A stretch of DNA of 64,000 bases, taken from positions 1-64,000 of the forward strand of contig CAKRLC010000003.1 in the NCBI GenBank assembly GCA_934358955.1, given 5' to 3'. The DNA is from an uncultured Roseburia sp. Lineage in GTDB: Bacteria; Bacillota; Clostridia; Lachnospirales; Lachnospiraceae. This document shows positions 45,083 to 53,826 of this stretch, one piece after another. The number at the start of each line of letters is the position of its first letter. The stretch's first letter is position 1. The position numbers were made by a program, and so were the translations under genes. The notes beneath the pieces are model-generated. The model saw only the letters and a list, made by a program, of their open reading frames with translations, did not search any database and was not told the DNA's origin.

Positions 45083-45778
45083 TTGCTAAAAGAATTGATT
45101 GTAAATGCTGTTACTCATCGCGCTTACAGTATTACTGGTACAGATATTCAGATAAAAATGTTTGATGACCATATAATAGTAGAAAGCCCGGGAAAACTTC
45201 CGGGACTTGTAAGAGCGGACAATATTCGTTTCACACATTTTTCCAGAAACCCTAAGATTGCAGAGTTTTTAAAAAATTATAAATTTGTAAAAGAATTTGG
45301 CGAAGGTGTTAATCGTATGTGTAATGAGTTGGAGCAGGTAGGATTAAAAGATCCTGTTTATCATACAAATGCTTTTATGTTGCAGGCGGTTATTTACAAT
45401 TCAAAAGTGGGAAAAACTATTGTTGAAAAAACCGCTGATTCACTAAAAGAGTTAGCGCTTGCAACTAGTAAGTCGTTGATTGATTCTCAAAAGTCGGCGA
45501 TTGGCGAGGAAAAGTCGGCGATTGGCGAGGAAAAGTCGGCGATTGGAATGATAAAGTCGGCGATTGAGCAGCAGAAATATAATGAACCTTCGAAGGCAAA
45601 TATTCTTAAGGTGTATGATGAAATAGAGAAAAATCAGATTTTTGGCACAAAAGAAATAAAAGAAATACTTGATTGCTCACCATCCACAGCAAGAGCAGTC
45701 ATGACAAAACTTAGAGATATGAAAGTTGTTAAAGCGATAAATGGTAAAGGAAAGGGAAAGTATGTATTTATAGAATAA
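45083..45778 (+). pseudogene. N-terminally truncated AlbA_2/HATPase-type regulator (COG2865-like)
   Basis: About 231 residues, beginning directly within an ATPase domain (LKELIVNAVTHRAY, FDDHIIVESPGKLP, FGEGVNRM), then a linker of 7-residue repeats and a C-terminal winged helix (TKEIKEILDCSPSTARAVMTKLRDM). Full-length members have an N-terminal AlbA_2 domain and first half of the ATPase, absent here. The frame begins only 15 bases after the terminator of the previous gene, with no promoter or RBS. A deletion probably removed the 5' part. A different fragment of the same family is at 24841. Confidence 0.7.
45470..45574 (+). repeat. Five 21-base tandem repeats in the regulator remnant
   Basis: Five 21-base units starting AAGTCG, at 45470, 45491, 45512, 45533 and 45554, encode KS(A/L)IGEE-type heptads. 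Units 2 and 3 are identical; the others differ in their second half. The repeats are in frame and probably form a helical linker of variable length. Confidence 0.85.
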
Positions 45779-45820
45779 ATCGCAGCCTTGTAAAAAATCA
45801 TCCTTCAGCACTGTCAGAAT

Positions 45821-45988
45821 ATGATATATCCGCAGTTACTGAAGGAAGTAATAGAAAGCCGGTTTTATGAAGCAGATTATAAAAATATAACACAAAAACT
45901 CTTGTATGAAGATGTCAGTTACGAGTATGTAGTTCAAAACGGGATTTCAGTTGTAGCACAATCGGATGTGTTTGCGCACAGAAACTGA
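45821..45988 (+). pseudogene. Unrecognised gene remnant (55 codons)
   Basis: An open frame from ATG 45821 to TGA 45986-45988 reads IYPQLLKEVIESRFYEADY, followed by YKNITQKLLYEDV and ends VFAHRN. Just upstream, another frame (from about 45778) reads RSLVKNHPSALSEYD and appears to run into it, as if one base were gained or lost near 45820. No RBS. It looks like the C-terminal end of a decayed protein; family not recognised. Confidence 0.4.
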
Positions 45989-45990
45989 TT

Positions 45991-46932
45991 TTATTTCAAT
46001 ACTACCCGGTTCGGTGCCGTTGTAAAATCAAACACCTGCTTCCCTTCTGTGAGCAGGTTCGCCTTAAAAGAAGATGCAGGATAATCCGGACTGTCTGTAA
46101 TGCCGGCCGGTGCATCAAAAAAGAAAACATCTGCATTGCACAACGAATAAAAATCTTCGCTGAGCGACCAGTTGCCATGGTGCCCTACCTGGATATACTT
46201 GCATGAAAGCTGGTCGGCAGAGAGTGACGCCCGCAGATAGCCTTCCATATTGTACTTAATATCGGAGCAGAAGAGCATACGGTCTTCTGCTCCTGAGATC
46301 ATAAGCATCAGAGAAGCATTATTCTGATAGTCTTCTTCATCCCCACAATTAGCGATTACGTCACCATCGAATGCATTATAGACATCGACGGTAAGTCCGT
46401 TTAAGTTCAGATGATCGCCCCGGCGAAGATGGACAAGATTCGGTGCATCATAAGTCAGTGCATAAAAAGTGTCCATGATCGAGATGTCATCATAAGGCTC
46501 ACCCATTTCTGAGATAAAATCATAATCATAGCTATTGTCATAAAGTGTGACAATCTCAATATTCTGCGGATCCTTTAAGATTTCATTCAGTGCTCCGGCG
46601 TGATCCTGATGTGGATGTGAGAGAAACCATCCGTCTACAACATTTCCATGCTGCGCGATCACTGCGCGTACAGCTTCGGCATTTCCAGCCCAGCCGCCAT
46701 CTATGATATAAAAAGCAGCTTCATTTTCAATCGTATAAAAGCTTCCATGCTGTCCGGTGGCATCTGCATACTGCGTCACAAGATAATCAGTGGACAGATC
46801 ATATTCCTGACCAAGAGAGTCTGTACCGGTTAAAGCACGGGCATCTTTCCTATTCTGCAAAAAAATACCGCCTGTCAGCAAACATGCTGCCGCACCAAGA
46901 AGGATTGCCTGTGTCAGATTTCTTTTTTTCAT
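45991..46932 (-). CDS. Extracytoplasmic metallo-beta-lactamase-fold hydrolase
   Basis: A 313-residue protein with an N-terminal hydrophobic segment (about 7-26) as signal or anchor, and an MBL-fold domain with HPHQDHAGAL (zinc-binding His106, His108, Asp110, His111), FYIIDGGW before it, and late LFCSDI and VGHHGN motifs. The layout is like the C-terminal domain of ComEC and stand-alone ComEC-like hydrolases, which often act on nucleic acids or phosphodiesters. It ends 3 bases from the remnant frame at 45988, and is divergent from the DUF3048 gene. Confidence 0.85.
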   Translation of the reverse strand: MKKRNLTQAILLGAAACLLTGGIFLQNRKDARALTGTDSLGQEYDLSTDYLVTQYADATGQHGSFYTIENEAAFYIIDGGWAGNAEAVRAVIAQHGNVVDGWFLSHPHQDHAGALNEILKDPQNIEIVTLYDNSYDYDFISEMGEPYDDISIMDTFYALTYDAPNLVHLRRGDHLNLNGLTVDVYNAFDGDVIANCGDEEDYQNNASLMLMISGAEDRMLFCSDIKYNMEGYLRASLSADQLSCKYIQVGHHGNWSLSEDFYSLCNADVFFFDAPAGITDSPDYPASSFKANLLTEGKQVFDFTTAPNRVVLK

Positions 46933-47060
46933 AAATTATGTACCTCGTATTCTAAAGTAATCGTGTATTATATTATATGTGAAAATTGCCTATAAAAGCA
47001 AAGAAAATCTCTTAAGAATTATTTAATTTTAAATACATATTCCATATTAAGGACAGGATG

Positions 47061-47069
47061 TGTTATAAT
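47061..47069 (+). promoter_or_regulatory. Extended -10 promoter of the DUF3048 gene
   Basis: TGTTATAAT (47061-47069) contains a TGN extension and a perfect TATAAT. The -35 region (around 47040) is weak. It lies 43 bases before the GTG start. Confidence 0.55.
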
Positions 47070-47112
47070 AAGTTCAAGTTGTACAAATACAAGTGAAGAG
47101 AGGTAGAAACAA

Positions 47113-48231
47113 GTGAAGAATAGACTGATTTTAGTCGGAATGACAGTGGCATTAGTGTCTGCACTTGCATTAGGCGGCTGCGGCAAGACCAAGGAGACAG
47201 TTAGCACAGATCAGACAGCTGATCAGACCGGAGAGAACGGTGATGGTGATACATCAGATGGTGATGTGACAGGAGATGTAGTAGAGACAGCAGATGGAGA
47301 AGAAGCACCGGATGGATACTACTTCAACGAGCTGACACATGAGCTGACAGATATCAGCCTGAAGGATCAGAGACCGGTAGCGGTTATGGTAGATAATGAG
47401 AGCATTGCACTTCCACATTACGGACTGACACAGGCAGATGTTGTTTATGAGATGGTGAACAGTACTGCAAACGGACGCATCACCCGACTGATGTGTCTTG
47501 TAAAAGACTGGGAGAAGTTAGAACAGTTCGGAAGTATCCGAAGCACAAGACCAACCAATGTTATTCTGGCAAGCGAATGGAATGCGATCCTCTGTCATGA
47601 TGGTGGACCATTCTATATTGACGAATATCTGGCACAGCCATTTGCTTATCATTTGAGTGGCGGATTCTCCCGTGTACCAAATGGTAAAGCTTATGAATAT
47701 ACAGAATATATCTGTAAAGGTGATCTGGAAAGCAGAGTAGAAAAATCAGATTTTGGACGTGACTATGATAAATATTATAACGGAGATCATTTTCAGTTTG
47801 CATCAGAGTCTTCACCGGTAGAATTAAGCAATGGTGAAACTGCTGATAAGATCGAACTCCCATTTCCACATAACAGCTCCACACTCAAATATGACGACAG
47901 CGATCAGCTTTATTATTATTCTGAATACGGAAAAGCCCATTTAGATCCGCAGAATGACAATGCTCAGCTGTGCTTTAAGAATGTGATCATTCAGAGCGCA
48001 GGAATGAATCAGTTAGATGAACATGGATACATGGTTTATGACGTGGTTGGTTCCGGAGAAGGATACTATATCACGAACGGAAAGGCAGAGCCGATCACAT
48101 GGAAGAAGAAGAGCATCGAAGGCAAGACAACGTTTTACGATGAGAGCGGTAATGAGATTACCATCAACACAGGTAAGACCTATATCGCGATCGTTCCATC
48201 CGACAGCTGGTCTAAGCTTGTAATTGAATAA
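47113..48231 (+). CDS. DUF3048 lipoprotein (YerB-like)
   Basis: A 372-residue lipoprotein. The start is GTG 47113, 8 bases after AGAGAGGT. The signal peptide ends in the lipobox LGGC (Cys23), followed by an acidic Asp/Gly/Thr linker (to about residue 65) and a DUF3048 domain with RPVAVMVDNES, GLTQADVVYEM and FGSIRSTRP. YerB-type proteins sit on the outer face of the membrane; their role is not well established. A single-gene unit with its own promoter and terminator. Confidence 0.9.
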   Translation: MKNRLILVGMTVALVSALALGGCGKTKETVSTDQTADQTGENGDGDTSDGDVTGDVVETADGEEAPDGYYFNELTHELTDISLKDQRPVAVMVDNESIALPHYGLTQADVVYEMVNSTANGRITRLMCLVKDWEKLEQFGSIRSTRPTNVILASEWNAILCHDGGPFYIDEYLAQPFAYHLSGGFSRVPNGKAYEYTEYICKGDLESRVEKSDFGRDYDKYYNGDHFQFASESSPVELSNGETADKIELPFPHNSSTLKYDDSDQLYYYSEYGKAHLDPQNDNAQLCFKNVIIQSAGMNQLDEHGYMVYDVVGSGEGYYITNGKAEPITWKKKSIEGKTTFYDESGNEITINTGKTYIAIVPSDSWSKLVIE

Positions 48232-48242
48232 AATGAGAAATC

Positions 48243-48275
48243 AGGGGGCTGCCGTTTTATCGACAGCCCCTTTTA
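48243..48275 (+). terminator. Rho-independent terminator after the DUF3048 gene
   Basis: GGGGCTG (48245-48251) pairs with CAGCCCC (48264-48270), followed by TTTTA, 12 bases after the stop codon. Confidence 0.88.
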
Positions 48276-48291
48276 CTCTGGATCAGTGAGC

Positions 48292-48400
48292 AGACTCCTT
48301 TTGCGAAGCAAAAACTTAAAAAGAGTCTTCGAATCGTTACTGGAACGAGGTACGAGTGAACAGTAACAGAAGTTGAGAAAAATCATCTTAAATTTTTCTT
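48292..48400 (+). other. Chain of hairpins in the intergenic region (possible small RNA)
   Basis: AGACTC (48292-48297) pairs with GAGTCT (48323-48328), enclosing TTTTGC-GAA-GCAAAA (48299-48313). GTTACTG (48336-48342) pairs with CAGTAAC (48361-48367). AGAAAAAT (48376-48383) pairs with ATTTTTCT (48392-48399), followed by T. The last is terminator-like. No coding frame fits. Could be a small structured RNA or a leader of the next gene. Confidence 0.4.
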
Positions 48401-48434
48401 TCTTTGCTTGCAACCAAACATTTAAGGTGATAAA

Positions 48435-48590
48435 ATGTTTAGACTGATAGAATGTGTTGTCTTCATTGAATTGTCAGACAATAATTTGACTGGGCAGCAT
48501 AAAGGAAATGTCATTGGAAAAATAAAGTCATTGCTTGTTCACAGCAATGATATGACGAAGAATAAATTAAGAAATGTCCGAATTGGATAG
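48435..48590 (+). CDS. Small hypothetical protein (51 residues)
   Basis: ATG 48435 lies 5 bases after AAGGTG and opens a 51-codon frame ending at TAG 48588-48590. The peptide starts MFRLIECVVFIELSDNN, with a mainly hydrophobic first third and a basic end (KNKLRNVRIG). No family recognised. It lies 34 bases before the double-GT2 gene, so it could be a leader peptide or chance. Short inverted repeats lie within it (TCATTGC/GCAATGA at about 48528-48549). Confidence 0.3.
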   Translation: MFRLIECVVFIELSDNNLTGQHKGNVIGKIKSLLVHSNDMTKNKLRNVRIG

Positions 48591-48624
48591 AAGGACATGA
48601 AATCATTCAGGGGAAATCAAAAGC

Positions 48625-51075
48625 ATGCGTGATAGCAATTTTTTTGTTGAAAAAATAAGATTTCATTTAACACAGCAGGATACTGTTTCTTTTGTTGGCT
48701 GGTATTTTGACGGAGCAGTCAAAGGCAGGAAAATCCTTGCTTATATGGGCAGGGAGGCATGTCCTGTAAAGACACAGATCCATCGCGGGGCAGACGTAAG
48801 ACAGAAGTACCTTGGCAATTTTAATGAGATCAATGAGGAACTGATCGGAGAAGTGACACTCCCGGCAGAGTGGAAGAAAAAGGGAACCTTAAGCCTTTTT
48901 GTCGCGGATGGCGAGGAAAAGAAAAAAGTTTTTTCAATTTCTGCTGCCCAGCTTTCCAAGATCGAAAATCAGATGGAATATTACATTGAAAACGTGAGAC
49001 GGGAGAACCAGGAACTGACCGTGATCGGCTGGTGCGTTGGAAGCTCGGATGTAACCTTTACTGTGACAGACGGGCAGGGAAACCAGATGCCGCTTCATGT
49101 GGATCATTATTTCCGTAAGGATCTGCGGGCTGTTTTCCCGGAACAGGATAAGGCTGCAAAGCCGGGATTTCAGATCAAGGCAGACCTTGGCAGATGCCAG
49201 GGAAGCAAATATGTATCGCTGATCATGGAAGATGCTTCACATCACCGCTCCAGATGCAGGGTCAGTGCAACCGGCAGTGAAAGCAGGCTGCAGCATTATG
49301 CATCGAAGGCAGAGAGCGCGATCCGCTACTTTGAGCGGAATGGCATCAGTGCGACGATCCGTAAGATCAATACAAAGGTTGGTAAAAAAGAAGCATCCAG
49401 CTATGACCAGTGGCGGGAACATTATGAGCCAAAGCCGGAAGAACTTGCGGCACAGAGAAGCAGGGTGTTTGAGTATCAGCCATTCTTTTCCATTGTGATC
49501 CCGCTGTACCGGACCAATGAGAAGTTTCTGCGCGAGATGATCGATTCTGTGAAGAACCAGACTTATACAAACTGGGAGCTGTGCATGGCAGACGGAAGCG
49601 CAGACGGCAGCCTGACCGGTATTTTAGAGCAGTATGCCGCAGAGGATGGAAGAATTCATTTTTCGACGTTAGCGGCGAATGAAGGAATTTCCGGAAATAC
49701 CAATGCAGCACTGGAAATGGCACAGGGAGATTACGTTGTGCTGGCAGACCATGATGATATTTTGCCGGAAAATGCACTTTATGAACTGGCAGAAGCCTTA
49801 AATAAAGACCGTACGATTGATGTGCTGTATTCAGATGAAGATAAGATCAGCATGAATGGAAAGAAGTTTTTTGAGCCGCATTTCAAATCGGATTACAATC
49901 TGGATCTGTTATGCAGCATGAATTATATCTGTCATCTTTTTGCGGTAAAAAGAAGTTTACAGCAGAAGATCGGACTGTTCCGGCAGGAATATGACGGAGC
50001 ACAGGATTATGACTTTATTTTCCGTTGCTGCGAGGCGGCCGAAAATATCTGTCACATACCAAAAATTTTGTATCACTGGCGCTGCCACATGGATTCGACA
50101 GCAGCGAATCCGGAAAGCAAACTCTATGCTTTTGAGGCCGGCAGAAGAGCAGTGGAGGCTCATTATAAGCGTGTCGGAATTCCGGCAAAAGTGGAAAATA
50201 CACAATTTTACGGAATGTATCATACGGTCTATGAATGGAAGGAAGAGCCGCTTGTTACGATCCTGATCCCGAATAAGGATCATACAGAGGATCTGGATAA
50301 GTGTATTACTTCTATTTATGATAAATCAGATTACCATAATTTTGAATTTGTGATCGTAGAAAATAACAGTACAGAACCGGAAACCTTTGCCTATTATGAA
50401 AAGATACAGAAAGAACACGCGAATATCAGAGTGGTTTATTATAAAGGCGAATTTAATTATTCGAAGATTAATAACTTTGGTGCCGCAGAAGCAAAGGGAG
50501 ACTACATTCTGCTTTTGAATAATGATACAGAGATCATTAACGAGAGCTGCATCCGCGAGATGGTAAATGTCTGCATGAGAGAGGATGTCGGTATTGTCGG
50601 AGCCAGATTGTATTATGGGGATGACACGATCCAGCATGCCGGTGCGGTGATGGGCTTTGGCGGAATGGCAGGTCATACCTTCATCGGAAAATCCCGTTAT
50701 GACACCGGGTATTTTGGAAGAATCGTATGTACGCAGGATTACTCCGCTGTGACAGCAGCCTGTCTGATGACGAAAAAAGAAGTCTACGAGGCAGTCGGCG
50801 GTCTCGATGAGGATTATCAGGTTGCATTCAATGATATTGATTTCTGCCTGAAGGTGCGCAGACTTGGAAAGCTGGTAGTATACAATCCATATGCAGAGCT
50901 GTATCATTATGAATCCAAGTCCAGAGGATTAGAGGATACGCCGGAGAAGGTGGAGCGCTTCAGTGGGGAAGTAGAGCGGCTTGTTACAAGATGGCCGGAA
51001 TATTTCGAGAAAGGTGATCCATACTACAACAGAAACTTGACACTGGATAATTCGGATTTTTCATTACGAAGGTAG
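48625..51075 (+). CDS. Double GT2 glycosyltransferase with N-terminal extension (paralogue 1)
   Basis: An 816-residue protein. Residues 1-230 form an extension of beta-rich type with two related halves (FFVEKIRFHL ... and YYIENVRRENQELTVIGWCV), probably carbohydrate- or protein-binding. Two GT2 domains follow: from about 286 (FSIVIPLYRTNEKFLREMI, VLADHDDILPE, VLYSDEDK) and from about 541 (LVTILIPNKDHTEDL, LLLNNDTEI, FNDIDFCLKVR). Such tandem GT2 proteins are common in rhamnan and teichoic-acid-like pathways and can add two different sugars. The next GT gene is a close relative without the extension. Confidence 0.88.
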   Translation: MRDSNFFVEKIRFHLTQQDTVSFVGWYFDGAVKGRKILAYMGREACPVKTQIHRGADVRQKYLGNFNEINEELIGEVTLPAEWKKKGTLSLFVADGEEKKKVFSISAAQLSKIENQMEYYIENVRRENQELTVIGWCVGSSDVTFTVTDGQGNQMPLHVDHYFRKDLRAVFPEQDKAAKPGFQIKADLGRCQGSKYVSLIMEDASHHRSRCRVSATGSESRLQHYASKAESAIRYFERNGISATIRKINTKVGKKEASSYDQWREHYEPKPEELAAQRSRVFEYQPFFSIVIPLYRTNEKFLREMIDSVKNQTYTNWELCMADGSADGSLTGILEQYAAEDGRIHFSTLAANEGISGNTNAALEMAQGDYVVLADHDDILPENALYELAEALNKDRTIDVLYSDEDKISMNGKKFFEPHFKSDYNLDLLCSMNYICHLFAVKRSLQQKIGLFRQEYDGAQDYDFIFRCCEAAENICHIPKILYHWRCHMDSTAANPESKLYAFEAGRRAVEAHYKRVGIPAKVENTQFYGMYHTVYEWKEEPLVTILIPNKDHTEDLDKCITSIYDKSDYHNFEFVIVENNSTEPETFAYYEKIQKEHANIRVVYYKGEFNYSKINNFGAAEAKGDYILLLNNDTEIINESCIREMVNVCMREDVGIVGARLYYGDDTIQHAGAVMGFGGMAGHTFIGKSRYDTGYFGRIVCTQDYSAVTAACLMTKKEVYEAVGGLDEDYQVAFNDIDFCLKVRRLGKLVVYNPYAELYHYESKSRGLEDTPEKVERFSGEVERLVTRWPEYFEKGDPYYNRNLTLDNSDFSLRR

Positions 51076-51143
51076 GGCAGATAAGCGATAGGCGAATAAT
51101 TCATGACATAGAATATCAGAAGAATTTTTCATAAACCTAGCTT

Positions 51144-51303
51144 GACAGATTGCACAACGAAAATAGAACAAGTTTCTCTTTGTGCAATGGAGATGAGACT
51201 CAAACATTGTGGAAGCCATTGCTGACACAATGTTCGTTTTCAGAGGCTCATCGGAATGTCTTGCACAATGAAAATTTGTTCTATTTTCTTTGTGTAATCT
51301 GTC
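51144..51303 (+). repeat. Structured repeat element, copy B
   Basis: Outer arms 51144-51176 and 51270-51303 are near-perfect reverse complements (about 33 bases). Inside, TTGTGCAA (51180-51187) pairs with TTGCACAA (51261-51268), GATGAG (51192-51197) with CTCATC (51247-51252), and AACATTGTG (51203-51211) with CACAATGTT (51226-51234). It sits between the two double-GT2 genes. Small reading frames through it are products of the palindrome. Confidence 0.85.
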
Positions 51304-51343
51304 TGCACAGCCTAAAAAATTTAAAATATAAAAGGAAATAAGC

Positions 51344-53206
51344 ATGAAAATTAATGCAGCAAATATAAAAAAAGGAATCCGTTACTTAAAGCATTATGGC
51401 TTTAAAGAATTTCTGATCCGGCTTGAAGAAAAACAGGAGCAGGAAGCAGTTCCTTATGATCAGTGGTTTGAAAAAATGAAGGTGACAGAGCAGGAACTGA
51501 AAAATCAGACTGCAAAGAGTGCAAAATGGCAGAACGCACCGAAGATCAGTGTCGTCGTGCCATTATATCAGACACCGGAGCGTTTCCTGCGGGAAATGAT
51601 CGGATCGGTGCAGAACTCTTCCTATGGAAACTGGGAGCTGTGTCTGGCAGACGGTACACCGGGGGAGTCAGACCTGAAACAGATCGTCGCAGAATACCAG
51701 GAAAAGGATTGCGGGCTTACAGCTGCAAAGACCTCACGGATCCTCTATGAAAAACTGGAAAAAAACGAGGGAATCGCTGGAAACACGAACTGTGCCATTG
51801 CCATGGCAACAGGAGATTATATCGCATTCCTGGATCATGACGATGTGATCACGCCGGATGCGCTTTACGAGCTGGCAGACCGTATCGTAAAGGGCAGAGA
51901 AAAAGGCGAGATCCCGGATGTACTTTATACCGATGAAGATAAGACAGACGGAGAGATGAGTAAGGTCATGGATCCGCATTTTAAACCGGATTTTAACCTG
52001 GATCTTCTCAGGTCCAATAACTATATCACTCATTTTCTTGCAGTACGGACAGGGCTTGTACAGCAGGTCGGAGGGATCCGGAGTGATTATGACGGGGCAC
52101 AGGATTATGATTTTGTGCTGCGTGTGACAGAGCAGGCAGAGCATATTGCACATATTCCAAAGGTTTTATATCACTGGAGAGTGCATGAGCTGTCAACAGC
52201 CGGAGGCGGCGATTCAAAAAGCTATGCAGCAGATGCAGGAAAAAGGGCTCTTGAGGCACATTTGGATCGTCTTGGCATAGCAGCTTCCGTCGAATTGACG
52301 CAATATTTTGGATTTTATCGTATAAATTACCAATTGACAGAGCAACCGCTCGTGTCTATTATAATTCCCAATAAAGATGAAGTGGAAAGCCTGAAAAAGT
52401 GCTTAAAAGCGATTGAACAATCTGCTTATACCAATTATGAAGTGATCATCGTGGAAAATAACAGCACGCAGGAAGAAACTTTTTCTTATTATAAAGAGAT
52501 TGAATCTGAGAAGATCAGAGTCGTCCATTATCCGGATGTGTTCAATTATTCAAAACTGAATAATTTTGGAGCATCCTATGCGAGAGGTACTTATTACGTT
52601 CTTATGAATAATGATATAGAAGTACTTCATGAGAACTGGTTGGAACAGATGCTATCAAATTGTGAAAGGAGGGAAGTGGGAGTTGTAGGTGCAAGGCTAT
52701 ATTATCCTGATAATACGATCCAGCATGCAGGACTTGTCATTGGAATTGGCGGAAGTCTCCGCGGAATCGGGGCAAACCTGTATCAGGGTATGAAAAGGGA
52801 GCGCAGCGGTTATATGCACCGGGCCGCATTTCAAATGAACTACAGTGCTGTGACAGCGGCACTGCTTATGGTAAAAAAAGAAGTTTATGACAAAGTGAAT
52901 GGATTTGAAGAGGCGTTATCCGTCGCATTTAACGACGTGGATTTTTGCCTTCGTGTGCAAAAAGCCGGATATATCATTGTATATGATCCGAGAGTAGAGG
53001 CGTATCATTATGAATCGAAATCCAGAGGTGCAGAGGATTCCCCGGAAAAAGTAGCAAGATTTCAAACAGAAATTGAATTTATGAGGAATAGGTGGGAAAG
53101 ATTATTGAAAAGTGGTGATCCGAATTATAACATCAATTTTTCAAGGGTAAGAGCCGATTATTCTTTGGGAGATCCTGACATTACAAAACAACAGCAGCAA
53201 AACTAA
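51344..53206 (+). CDS. Double GT2 glycosyltransferase (paralogue 2)
   Basis: A 620-residue protein with two GT2 domains: from about residue 65 (KISVVVPLYQTPERFLREMI, AFLDHDDVITPD, VLYTDEDKTD) and from about 333 (LVSIIIPNKDEVESL, VLMNNDIEV, FNDVDFCLRVQ). It shares blocks such as YDGAQDYDF, YHWRVHE and YHYESKSRG with the 48625 gene, so they arose by duplication. RBS AAAGGAAA lies before the ATG. It probably works on the same glycan as its paralogue. Confidence 0.9.
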   Translation: MKINAANIKKGIRYLKHYGFKEFLIRLEEKQEQEAVPYDQWFEKMKVTEQELKNQTAKSAKWQNAPKISVVVPLYQTPERFLREMIGSVQNSSYGNWELCLADGTPGESDLKQIVAEYQEKDCGLTAAKTSRILYEKLEKNEGIAGNTNCAIAMATGDYIAFLDHDDVITPDALYELADRIVKGREKGEIPDVLYTDEDKTDGEMSKVMDPHFKPDFNLDLLRSNNYITHFLAVRTGLVQQVGGIRSDYDGAQDYDFVLRVTEQAEHIAHIPKVLYHWRVHELSTAGGGDSKSYAADAGKRALEAHLDRLGIAASVELTQYFGFYRINYQLTEQPLVSIIIPNKDEVESLKKCLKAIEQSAYTNYEVIIVENNSTQEETFSYYKEIESEKIRVVHYPDVFNYSKLNNFGASYARGTYYVLMNNDIEVLHENWLEQMLSNCERREVGVVGARLYYPDNTIQHAGLVIGIGGSLRGIGANLYQGMKRERSGYMHRAAFQMNYSAVTAALLMVKKEVYDKVNGFEEALSVAFNDVDFCLRVQKAGYIIVYDPRVEAYHYESKSRGAEDSPEKVARFQTEIEFMRNRWERLLKSGDPNYNINFSRVRADYSLGDPDITKQQQQN

Positions 53207-53240
53207 CAAAAAGAATTTTGTCTACTACGCATGTAAGGGA

Positions 53241-53312
53241 TTGCAAAAAATGTAAAATAATGTTATCCTATGTCTACGGTCGTAGTATGAACTACAAATG
53301 ACTACACGACCG
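53241..53312 (+). promoter_or_regulatory. Promoter and candidate BlaI operator
   Basis: TTGCAA (53241-53246), a 17-base spacer and TGT-TATCCT (extended -10; TATCCT at 53264-53269) form a likely promoter. Just downstream, CGGTCGT (53277-53283) and ACGACCG (53306-53312) are inverted, and GTAGT (53282-53286) faces ACTAC (53291-53295), with another ACTAC at 53301. BlaI-type repressors bind such dyads of TAC(A)/(T)GTA half-sites over the start of transcription, so autoregulation is likely. Confidence 0.5.
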
Positions 53313-53448
53313 ACGCGCGTACAATAGATAAGATTCTCGTTTCAGAAGACAGTGGGAAACAGTTCGAATGTATTTGACCTTTTTGTCAGTAAGGCTCAAA
53401 GAGAACTGTCAGATGTTCACTGTCGTGAAGTAGGAGGACTTAAATATT

Positions 53449-53826
53449 ATGGATCCATATGAAATTTCAACTTGTGAGAGAATGGTTATGAAGATTATCT
53501 GGGAGTCAGAGGAAGATTTGGATTTGGCTCATGTGATGAACGGAGTAAATGAGGAATTTAGTAAGAACTGGAAGCCTCAGACCGTCTCCACTTTTTTATC
53601 ACGCCTTGTAAAGAAGGGCTATCTGACTGTTTACAGAAAAGGTAGATATTCATACTACCAGCCGGCAGTAAAACAGGAAGACTTTAAAGCCAGCACAGTG
53701 TCTGAAAATATACAGTATTTTGATCAGGGAAATATCGGCTCCTTTGTGTGCAGTTTATTTGAACACGTAAAGCTGAGTAAAGAAGATAAGGATCGGATTA
53801 AGAAGAAGATTGATGAATTGGATTAG
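53449..53826 (+). CDS. blaI: BlaI/MecI/CopY-family repressor
   Basis: A 125-residue winged-helix repressor of the usual length: STCERMVMKIIWESEEDL, a recognition helix region VSTFLSRLVKKGYLTVYRKGRYSYY, and a C-terminal dimerisation helix region. Repressors of this family are inactivated by cleavage when an M56 sensor protease is triggered. The sensor gene overlaps its end. RBS AGGAGG before the ATG. Confidence 0.92.
   Translation: MDPYEISTCERMVMKIIWESEEDLDLAHVMNGVNEEFSKNWKPQTVSTFLSRLVKKGYLTVYRKGRYSYYQPAVKQEDFKASTVSENIQYFDQGNIGSFVCSLFEHVKLSKEDKDRIKKKIDELD

Noticed and set aside
51150-51341. Small + strand frame within repeat copy B
   Set aside because: The same repeat in copies A and C does not keep this frame open, and there is no RBS.
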